Positions 30,330 to 39,864 of a DNA stretch of 64,000 nt are shown one piece after another. A model generated the notes under the pieces. That model was given only the letters and a program-made list of their open reading frames with translations, had not been told where the DNA came from and made no database searches. The number at the start of each line of letters is the position of its first letter. Position 1 is the stretch's first letter. Origin of the DNA: Crambe crambe (taxonomy: Eukaryota; Porifera; Demospongiae; Poecilosclerida; Crambeidae); contig OZ004588.1 of the NCBI GenBank assembly GCA_963924555.1, positions 5,084,001 through 5,148,000 of the forward strand, read 5' to 3'. The translations under genes were made by a program, and so were the position numbers.

Positions 30330-33300
30330 TTATAGTCCAAGTGGATTATCTGAGTTTATATATTTACTCCAATCCGGAAGTGCTGTATTTTGTCTGGTAT
30401 ACTTTTTAGGTGGACATGGACAGTCATCTTCAGAATATTCAGTACGCTTTCTTGGTTTTCTTTGTGTATTGTCTTTGGCATCTTTATTGCCATCAGGATT
30501 GTCTTTCTCCTTATCTTCAGAAAGAGGACTCTTATCTTCAGTAGGAGAAATCCTGCCATCTTCAGCAATGTTATCTTTCAGGTCTTCAGCAAGAGGACTG
30601 TCTTCTTCCTTATCTTCAAGACTGTCTTCTTCCTTGTCTGAAGATGTGCTGGCAGAGGCAGCTGGTGATGTAACTGCATGAAAGCAATTTGACATGGGTA
30701 TATAATAATCAAGCAATCATTGGAGACAGAATGAATACCTTGTTTCATTGCAGCTTGAAGAGACGGTGGCAGTTTGTCTAGCCAAATTACTGTGCATTTT
30801 CTTGATCTACTATTAGTCCGTCTGCGAATTACTGGATTTTTGCTATCTGATGGCACGAAATCCTTCGCTACATTGTGCTTGCCCATACTATTTTCCTTCA
30901 CTGCTTTTCTGAAGAGAGCTTGATCTACCGATACAGGGATATCATCAAGGCAAATGCCAACTACCTCCTTCCCATTATATGTCATCCCTGTTCTCATTGC
31001 TTGAAGTACCTGGAAATATAATATACAGTAAAGTATAGCTGTTGTCTTTTTTTAAGATAATGCAAAAAGCTACACTTCTAATAAGTTAGCCTAAGACTAT
31101 AGTGCCTGCTGGGATTAGCTACAGCGGTGATACATATGTGATATTAGTACCCCTGCATGCAGTCAAATTGATAGATACCAGCCTACACTTCAAATAGAAG
31201 ATAGCTACCGTTGTACTGAGTAGTACAAAGAGTCAAGCATGAGCGCTCAAGCAAGAAGCACTAGCACGTCAGCACTTTGGTGCCAAGGTGTATACTAATA
31301 CATTACAGTAGGTATCGTTAGAAGTGTGAAATACTGGCCTTATAGACTTTTCCAGCATGAGTGTGGCTCTTAGCCCATTCTGTTAATTGCATTAGGACTT
31401 CAGCTACAACATTCAGATCACCAGAAGTACTTCGCATAACTGAAGTAGATTGACTTGAGGTCAGATGTGGATGGATTTCTTGCATGAATTCCTCTATTTC
31501 TTCTTTCAAGTATGGCATCTGTGCCTCTTCAATTAGCTATTTAGTGATGAGAACAATTAATTCTGGCAATTCTAATAGTTAGCTATACCTGTTCTGCAAA
31601 GTAAAGAAGACAGGCATACCCTGTACATAATCGAGGATCAATTCCAGGAAGTCTACACTGCAGGGTTGATTCGGCTGGAGATATCACTTTTGCCACTTTC
31701 AATGAATTTTTTCCCCAAACTGATTGCCCACCCAATAGCACTTGATGCCTCTCTTTGTACCTTAGCTAGTAAGCTAAATTCCTTTCCTTCTTCTTCTGTG
31801 TTGGGTCCAATTGATGGAGTGGTAAATGGTAGTAAAAGGGCTCGTGAACTGTACCTGAGTGCAGAAACAATATTATAACTTACATTCTATACAGTGTAAC
31901 AAATTAACACCCAAAGAGATGTAGCTAATCATTCTTGCAAATTTGTTTGCCTCAATGGTGGCAAGTTGTGCATATGAGTACAAGGACAATCAAACCATTT
32001 TTGGAACAACTGTTTTGCTATACAGCTAAAACTAAAATCATACACTGAATATCCATACCTTTGAATTGTTCCCATCGTAAAATTGCAACATATTATAGGG
32101 ATAGATCGGGGCTTTCGCAACCCAACTTTCATGTTTCCAGTCTGTCGCCCATTACAAAGGTCAATAAGAATTTCACCTATCCCATCTGCACTCTTGGGAT
32201 CATCAAGACTGAATGGTAAGGTGGACTTGCAACACCTTTCCAAACATAAAGTATCAGATGTACTCTTAGTTTTCATCAAATGACCACAATCTTCCTGGCC
32301 ACACAGAGACAAAGCACACCTTACTGCTGAAGATTTACCTGCATGGATAAAGGTTGCAGCTTACACTAAGTATACACACAAAAAAACAACAACAAAAAAA
32401 CCACATGTCCATGTAAGCTGACACTAAAAAAATACCTGTTTCACTTTCTCCAACCAGCATTGGAAGAGGGCATGCATTGTATGTTTCTACCAGCAATGTA
32501 TGTGATTTTGGCTTTTGCACTTAGTTAACATTTCAGCACAATATATAGGTGCTGATGAAATGCATTGTAAGCCTGGGAAAATGTGACTGACTTACATGGT
32601 ATGAAGTTATGCTTGAACACTTTCTTCATAAGCTCAAGAAGGTCGTTCAATGGTTTCACAGATTGAAGGGGGAGTTTGATATCACTCTGTAGATTGATAA
32701 CTGTGTATGGCATGTTTTTATTTTTGCTACTAAAGTCTATGCATGGTCCTCCAATTGGCTGCCAGATCCATTTAGATTCACTTTCTGGTATCTGAATACC
32801 ATCTTCATTAATATGTAGAGATCTATTTATAACCCAGACATTATCTCCAGGTTGTTTTCCAGCACAGAGCAATCCTTTTTTAACTTTTGTTGGATCATTA
32901 AAAGCAAAATTTTTTTCGAGATGCTGTTGAAATTCAGAAACTTCCTTATCTGAAAGGGAGCACACGAACCCCCCAGATCCAAATGTCGATTTTATGTCTT
33001 TAAGGAAAGTCTGTCGCAGAAGCATGGAATCAATAGTGTAATAGCACAGCCTGTATAATTAAAGGTTGAGACATAGAATTAACTCTTTCAAAGCTGGTCT
33101 GATTATGTATATATATATATATTAATTTTTTTTTAATTTTTTAATTATTTTTTTTTTGGGGGGGGGGGGGGGGGGACCAACTTCATTATAACTCGTGAAG
33201 TGAACTAATTACAGAAATAATAACCCTAGCTAGGTCTTCAAGGTTCCTTGCTATCACTGAACTTACCTTTTTTGTCCATCGCTTCTGCGTTTTATCCAAG

Positions 33301-33595
33301 CAAAGAATCCAGCATTTTCTGAGTCGACATAAGTGGCCAAATCAATAGAAAAATTAGACTTCTCCCTATACTCCCCCTTGGAAGAGACCGTTCCAAATGT
33401 GGAATTCTCCAGGTCAACCTTATAAAACTTAGAAAAGAAATATATAGCTATAAATGTCAGTATGTCAACTTAGCCAGCTAGCATGCTTGATTAAATAATT
33501 GTGCAGGTATAATTATTATACCTGCACAATTATGATATCTACAATACCTCTCGATGGAGCTCCTGGTTTTCTGCTTGCTGGAAAGAGTCATTCAT
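30330..33595 (-). CDS. Transposon-borne P-loop NTPase, nine exons
   Basis: Minus-strand exons, all with GT-AG borders and matching phases: 33548-33595, 33267-33427, 32596-33050, 32436-32519, 32059-32338, 31589-31854, 31348-31536, 30739-31009, 30330-30673. The product is about 700 residues. Joining exons 4 and 5 creates a Walker A loop, LVGESETGKSSA, followed by ALSLCGQEDC and a possible Walker B (GEILIDLCNG). The C-terminal exon is acidic, Ser-rich and ends with a basic RKPRKR (possible nuclear signal). Exon 6 reads in one frame at its start (SAIGWAISLGKKFIE) and another at its end (RLPGIDPRLCTGYACLLYF), so there is a one-base disruption within about 31680-31745. Function unknown; by analogy with other transposons it may be a helicase-like or targeting ATPase acting with the divergent transposase. 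Confidence 0.7.
33159..33176. repeat. Poly-G tract in NTPase intron 2
   Basis: A run of about 17 G following a T-rich stretch. Confidence 0.8.
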
Positions 33596-33692
33596 CTTTA
33601 AACTTCAGTCAAAATCTGTTGCTGAGCATGCAAAAGCATGAGATATTCAATTATTGAAGAAAAAAAACCACGTGTACATAATAGCATTTAAA
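33596..33692. promoter_or_regulatory. Shared divergent promoter region
   Basis: Only 97 bp separate the two start codons. The stretch contains cacgtg at 33670-33675 and is A-rich. Bidirectional expression of transposase and NTPase is inferred from this spacing. Confidence 0.55.
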
Positions 33693-36658
33693 ATGGATGC
33701 AGTGAGGCTTATTTGTTTCTTTTCGTTAGTATTTGCTACCGAAATCCAAGTTACATCAGGATTCAAAGTTCCTCTTGAATGGAAAATGTATCTATCTAAA
33801 GTGGTTGAAGATTTTTTGAGGTATTAGCTAACTGTAAGTAGCTAGTGGACTTTTTAATCTTTTTGTGAATTTAGGAATCCGGAGTGTGTCATTGTCCCTC
33901 CTCCTCCTCCTTATTCCATATCTAGCAGTAATCCCGCTCAAATGTTTCTCCCACCAGTTATTGTATGGGACCCATTTTTGTCAATTCCATCATTGAATCT
34001 TCAATGTGTAGAATGCAATCAAGAAATCAAAAGAAATGCATGGAAACTTGGCACATCTGCAGGACTCGAACCTAGATTATTGCATAGTATTGAATCAACA
34101 GTTGTCCTCATCTCAGCTCGTTATGTTTGCCCAAATAGCCACCAATTCTTTACTACTGATCCAAGAGTCCTTGAACTAATTACATCTGAACAGATTCCAT
34201 TCATACTGTTTCATAAGAATGGTTTCTTGAGATCCTTTGTTGATATTGTTATTGGATTAATCGAAGAGGGACTGTCTGTTTCAGCTGTGGAAAGATTTGT
34301 CAGTAAGCAAAGGAAATTAGCCAGTTTGAGGAGATCAGATCAGGTTATTAATACACTGTCATTAAATGAACTTGACTTAAGCCAGATCATCCCATCATTA
34401 CTCCTCGAAACTCCATACCCAAGTAATGATATGATCTGCAAGTGCTTTCTTGCTGAGTATATGCTCAATAGGAAGATGTATACTAATGCTATGTCTAGGA
34501 TACTTGCACAAGAATCCATCAGCTTTGATCATACCTTTAAAGTAGCTACTAATATCGGCTACCTTAGAAGTGATGGTAAATGGATAACACAGTATGATTC
34601 TGTATTTATTGTGCTTAATGAAAAAGGCCAGGTAATGGCTTGGCAATTTACCGAAACTACATCAATGGATAATGTTAAGACACTTCTTCTTGGTGTTAAA
34701 GAAAGGATGGATGTAGGTAATCATAAAACCCTTATAATTGCAGATAACTGCTGTAGCATCAAAGGAAAATTAATTGAAGTATTTGGTAATGAAATTAATG
34801 TAAAATTAGATTTATTCCATGCTGTACAGCGGCTTACCAAAAAAATGCCCAAACGTCATCCACTATATTCCCTATGCATTACTGACCTGAGGCTTATCTT
34901 TCGACAACCTGATGATTTAGGTTACAAGCGATTGAAAAATACTCCAAATCCTGTAAAGATTATAGATAATCTGAATAAGTTCATCAAAAAGTGGAGTTAC
35001 TGTGATACAAATGGCTGGGTAGTACTCAATGAAAATGTATTAAAAGAAGCAAAAAATCTTGAAATCCACATAAATAAAGGATGCCTGTCTGATATTCCTC
35101 CAGGTTTTGGAACAAACCGCAACGAGCGATTGCATCGGCACATCAAACCTCATTTTAGTAGGACTCGTCTAGGTTTGCCTATGGCACTTGCACTAATGAC
35201 AGTATTACTATATCAATACAACTGCAAGTCACAAGGAAAAGAAACAGAAAGACAGTCAATCACCTTAGAAGAAGAGAGTGCATCAAAATATCATTATGGC
35301 ATAAGTGAAAAAGATGTGGAACAAACAATATGGGGTATTCACCCCATAGACAATACTTATGGTTTTGATAAGTCAACCACAACAACACTGGCACTGGATG
35401 AGAGTGTTTCAAAACTTATTACTATTGAAGAACTTATGAATATAATTGAAAAGGGACTTCACCTTTGGAATGCAGCCAAATCAATGAATTCAAATTCACT
35501 GTTTCAGTACCAATTCTTTCCTTTTGTATCTTCTGTATCCAGTATATTTTTCAGTAACTTAAGCACTGATGCTCCCAGTCATAGTACAAATCTTGATGGC
35601 ATTATTAATTCATGGAAATTGAAGAGGCAAGAAGTCAGTAAAGATGGAAATTGCTGTTTTGTTGCAGTAGCTATTGGGTTACAGTTTATTAACACCAATA
35701 TATCCTCTGAATTGAAAATAGTTCATCCAGAACTAAGATATAACTGTGTGCATTCTCTGAGCCAGCAATTACGCCAGATTGCAGTACGTGAGTGGACTAA
35801 TAACAGCAGCTATTACACAGACTTCCTAGGTGAATGTAATATACAAGAGGAAGCTGAGAAGTTCAACCAATTAGGATATTTTTATTCTGACTTAGGGGAC
35901 ACAGTTTTACATGCTTTGTCAAAAGCTCTTGGAATACACTTTATAGTGTTTACAACTCTTGAATGTTATCCAGTTATCCAGATAGTAACACAAGAAATTA
36001 AATGTGCTACACCAGTGTATCTTGCATACAATCATAATGGTCTGGGACATTATGATGCAGTCGTACCCGTGGCATCTGAGTCAACCTCAACAACTGTGGT
36101 GGAAGTTCCCAAAACTCGTATAGATTATTGTACATGTGGTAAAAATGCAGTCACTCAAGAAGCAGAAAGTTGTGTGCCAATAACCTCTAAGTATACTACT
36201 ACAATCCGGTGTTCATGTCTAAAGAGCAATCGAATGTGCACATCACTTTGTAGATGTGTGAACTGTGGAAATGTGAGCATGGAAGACGACCTGAAGCAGT
36301 ACTTCTGCACACACGAAAAAGCAGAAGGCATAGCCACCAAATCAATATTAAAAAGAGTGCTGTTTTCGGTATCGCTGAGGGTGAAGACATGTCACCTGGA
36401 GCAAGATCAAAATTTGAGTTTTTTATTTTAGAAGGAGTGTTGCAGTATTTAAAAAATAAAGAAATTGAACCAAGTGCAAACAATATATTACAAATATTTA
36501 ATACTATCACGGATATCGTGGATTCCTTTAAAGAGAAGTTACCTATTGGAAAAAAGAATTCTCATGATGTCGACAATTTCTTAAAGGAGCATCAGCACAA
36601 TTTTGATGCATTCATGGCCCTTTGTGGTGCACAATTGCATTTAAATGCCGAAATTTAG
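33693..36658 (+). CDS. DDE transposase fused to OTU protease and CXC domain (frameshifted)
   Basis: Two exons, 33693-33820 and from 33875, with a 54-bp intron. The N-terminal region has a C-x2-C and a later CPNSHQFF, like the zinc-binding domain that precedes many such transposases. The DDE core shows Asp in SFDHTFK (near 34526), Asp in IIADNCCS (near 34743), LDLFHAVQRL, and Glu in TNRNERLHRH (near 35124). An OTU-type cysteine protease follows: KDGNCCFVAVA with its nucleophile Cys near 35652, and GLGHYDAVVP with the catalytic His near 36050. Next comes a CXC zinc domain (CSCLKSNRMCTSLCRCVNC). At 36271 two extra bases shift the frame; the downstream frame to 36658 carries a conserved-looking tail. 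So the copy is either damaged or recoded there. It presumably acts in the nucleus on the element's ends. Confidence 0.8.
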
Positions 36659-37023
36659 TTCAATGATTTCTATGCATGGAACTAATAACTAGCTATATTA
36701 TTAAGGTTTGATTCTTGTATAATTGATAATTATCATTACAATTATTTTTCTTTCTGATTGCATGTAGGGGGTTGATATAATTCTAAAGTTGTGTTAACTT
36801 GAAGAGCCATAAAAATTCTCATAGGTGGAGGAAAATAAATTTACTTGGGGGGGCCAACCCCAAACCCCCATTGCACCATGTGTACCAGACAATAGTTGTG
36901 ATTTAATTAAAAAACAAGAGTCAAAAATAGAGTTGAAAATGTTTCACTTTGCATATGTAGTCATGTATAATTGTCTCCTATCCCTGGCCCCCATGGTTCC
37001 GACTAACAGAGACTAGAGTTATA
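36659..37023. other. Spacer inside the giant transposon
   Basis: Transposase 3-prime region; no gene or repeat recognised before the right array starts. Confidence 0.5.
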
Positions 37024-38805
37024 ATAGATTTGGAGACTGCATGCATGCAAGAGACTCGGAAACTGCATAGAGACTGCATGCATGACTCAGAAACTGCAAG
37101 AGACCAAGAGAGACTCAGAAACTGCAAGAGACCAAGAGAGACTAAGAGTGACTGAAAGAGACGGCAAGAGATGCAAGAGAGACTGCAAAGGACTCGGAGA
37201 GACTACAGCCAAGAGACTCAGAGAGCTATAGCTAGACTGCACGCATGCAAGAGACTCAGAGACTGCAAGAGACTGCAGAGAGACTGCAAGAGACACAGAG
37301 AGACCAGAGAGACTGCAAGTGACTCAGAGTGACTGCATGCAAGAGACCAAGAGAGTCTATACATGAGACTCAGAGAGACTGCAAAAGAGACTGCAAGAGA
37401 CTCAGAAAGACTGCAAGAAACCCAGAGACCCAGAGTGACTGCAAGAGACCAAGGGAGACTACATGAGACTCAGAGTGACTGCAAGAAACCAAGGGAGACT
37501 ACATGAGACCCAAAGAACCTACATGAGACTCAGAGAGACTGCAAGAGACCAAGAGAGACTATACATGAGACTGCATGCAAGAGACCAAGAGAGACTACAT
37601 GAGACTCAGAGAGACTGCAAGAGACTCTGAGTCTCTTGTAGTCTCTGAGTCTCTTGCAGTCTTTCTGAGAGACTGCAAGAGACTCAGAGCTCAAGAGACC
37701 CAGAGAGACTACAAGAGACCAAGAGAGACTACGTGAGACTCAGAGAGACTGCAAGAGACTCAGAAAGAATGCAAGAGACTCAGAGAGACTGCAAGAGACT
37801 CAGAGAGACTGCAAGAGACCCAGAGAGACTGCAAGAGACCCAGAGAGACTACAAAGGCCAAGAGAGACTACATGAGACTGTGAGAGACTCAGAGAGCCTG
37901 CAAGAGACCAAGAGAGACTACATGAGACTATAAGAGACCAAGAGAGACTCAAAAAGACTGCAAGAGACTCATAGAGACTCATAGAGACTCAGGGAGATTG
38001 CAAGAGACCCAAAGAGACTGCAAGAGACCCAGAGAGACTGCAAGAGACTCAGAGTGACTGCAAGAGACCAAGAGAGACTACATGAGACTCAGAGAGCCTG
38101 CAAGAGACCAAAAGAGACTACATGAGACTCAGAGAGACTGCAAGAGAGACTGCAAGAGACTCAGAGAGACTGCAAGAGACTTAGAGAGACTGTAAGAGAC
38201 TCAGAGAGACTGTAAGAGACTCAGAGAGACTACAAGAGACCAAGAGAGACTGCAAGAGACTCAGAGAGACTACAAGAGACTGCAAGAGACTCAGAGAGAC
38301 CACAAGAGACTCAGAGAGCCTTCAAGAGACTCAAAGAGACTCAGAGAGACCACAAGAGACTCAGAGAGACTGTAAGAGACTCAGAGAGACTGCAAGAGAC
38401 TCAGAGATACTGCAAGAGACCAGGAGAGACTGTAAGAGCCTGCAAGAGACTCAGAATGACTGCAAGAGACCAAGAGAGACTGTAAGAGACTCAGAGAGAC
38501 TCAGAGTGACTGCAAGAGACCAAGAGAGACTGTAAGAGACTCAGAGAGACCACAAGAGACTCATGCAGAGAGACTGTAAGAGACTTAGAGACTGCAAAAG
38601 ACTCAGAGAGACCGCAAGAGACCAGGAGAGACTGCAAGAGAGACTCAGAGAGACTGTAAGAGACTCAGAGAGACTGCAAGAGACTTAGAGTGACTACAAG
38701 AGACCAAGAGAGACTGTAAGAGACTCAGAGAGCCTGCAAGAGACTCAGAGAGACTGTAAGAGACTTATAGAGACTGCTAGAGACGCAAGAGACTCAGACT
38801 ATGTT
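37024..38805 (-). repeat. Right satellite array
   Basis: About 1.8 kb of the same 20-bp unit in inverted orientation (agagactgcaagagactcag and variants). A short block at 37619-37667 runs in the opposite direction, a local inversion. Open frames across it are artefacts of the period. Confidence 0.95.
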
Positions 38806-38876
38806 CTCTACAGGCCATATATCATTATTACATCACTATGATGTAATCTCGGTACAAGTTATATGAAGAAAGAACC
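38697..38876 (-). repeat. Right terminal inverted repeat
   Basis: Inverse of 25496-25675; ends gaagaaagaacc against the ACAAAT duplication. Confidence 0.9.
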
Positions 38877-39336
38877 ACAAATTCGTCTCCATTCTGGCAG
38901 ATGAATTGGACTGAATCGATATCCACTTCAAGCAACAGAGGAACCACCACCTCAGTGACATCATTTGGGGAGAGTCATCCTTCACCTGGATTATCAATTT
39001 GCTATACCCACGCACTTCAGTCCTTTGACAGTCCCTTTTAGTTATTATGTCATTGATGGACTTGATATAAACAATATTTTTGAGGTCAATGCGAAAATCT
39101 GCATAGGTGCGTGGAGATGGTAAACCCTCCAAATATACAATGCTTGAATTTATCAAGTAGAGTCGAGTAGTACAATCACAGCACTGACACCAGGTACAAC
39201 AATTAAAGCAGGAAAAGCAGCCAGATAATTTGCAGCACGCTCAATCACGAAATGATGGATACCCTAAAATAGCCTCAGCAATGATACTTTCACCATCCAT
39301 ACTCACAGGCTGACTTATAACCACTAAAGACGTCAT
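38877..39336 (-). pseudogene. PH-like copy 2, 5-prime part
   Basis: Minus-strand start codon at 39334-39336. The frame is open through SQPVSMDGESIIAEAILGYP and then meets TGA at the position where other copies have CGA; a further one-base deletion lies near 38920-38945. The coding region is cut at 38876 by the transposon and resumes at 25495. The family promoter is present at about 39345-39440. Confidence 0.85.
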
Positions 39337-39685
39337 TCTTGGGTTCTTGTCTGCAGTCAGTTCATGCACAGATCTTATAATGAGGAGTTTTATAGTGTCC
39401 TGTTCAGGAAAAATTACATCATTAATAATTAATGATGTAAAACTTGGTGCACTGGTGTTAGCATTCCTATGCAGTGTCATACTGAACTAAATGACAAATG
39501 TCAGGTCACATGACTTGTGACCAATCAGATCCTCTGAAATAGGTGAAATAGCTAGCTAAGTGTTCAGCTATTGCACACTTGAAGCTACATAGGCGTAGGA
39601 AGCAATTTAACTTCGTAGTGGACTGCATGGCTGTTAGGCCACGGCAAGGGGGGGGGGGGGGGGGGGTGCGGGAGGAGGATGTACC

Positions 39686-39844
39686 TGTGACAGTATTATG
39701 TTTAGTTGTGTATTTCCATTAGTTATTATACATGACATTGTATCATCCTATAGTTATGTCATTTTGTATGTGAGTCTCGTGATTGGGCAGCTGCTCATAG
39801 TTGAGAGTTAACTGATTTGTCCATTAGTATTTCATACTTTTACA
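39686..39844 (+). repeat. 5-prime LTR
   Basis: 159 bp, begins tgtgacag and ends ttttaca; the TG...CA termini are standard. Identical to 43763-43921. Confidence 0.95.
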
Positions 39845-39861
39845 TGGTGTCAGAAGTGGGA
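39845..39861 (+). promoter_or_regulatory. Primer binding site
   Basis: tggtgtcagaagtggga directly after the LTR begins with TGG, complementary to a tRNA CCA end. The primer tRNA (perhaps tRNA-Leu) is not certain. Confidence 0.75.
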
Positions 39862-39864
39862 TAG

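Larger units (their letters stand above)
25496..38876. mobile_element. 13.4-kb TIR DNA transposon with satellite ends
   Basis: The ends, starting ggttctttcttcatataac, are inverted repeats identical for about the first 180 bp; inverted satellite arrays continue inward. The element interrupts PH-like copy 2, and a 6-bp duplication ACAAAT flanks it; the intact family sequence shows the empty site. If the two terminal G are instead host bases, the duplication could be read as 8 bp. It carries a DDE transposase fused to OTU and CXC domains (33693-36658) and a divergent P-loop NTPase gene (30330-33595). A separate RT element is nested at about 26250-29576, so the element itself is about 10 kb. Superfamily is uncertain: the transposase core is MULE-like, and the size and OTU/CXC content recall the KDZ-type transposons. 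Confidence 0.9.

Noticed and set aside
37733..37982. Open frames of 60-66 codons across the satellite (RDSERLQETQ-type or SLSLSWSL-type)
   Set aside because: Low-complexity translation of a 20-bp repeat, in both strands; no gene signal.
37024..38805. Regularly spaced short repeats that look like a CRISPR array
   Set aside because: There are no unique spacers: the 20-bp unit repeats back to back. The setting is eukaryotic, and the array is part of a transposon end.
25496..38876. Maverick/Polinton identity, suggested by size and a 6-bp target duplication
   Set aside because: No protein-primed DNA polymerase, retroviral-type integrase, capsid or packaging ATPase genes are visible; the transposase is of a different DDE type.
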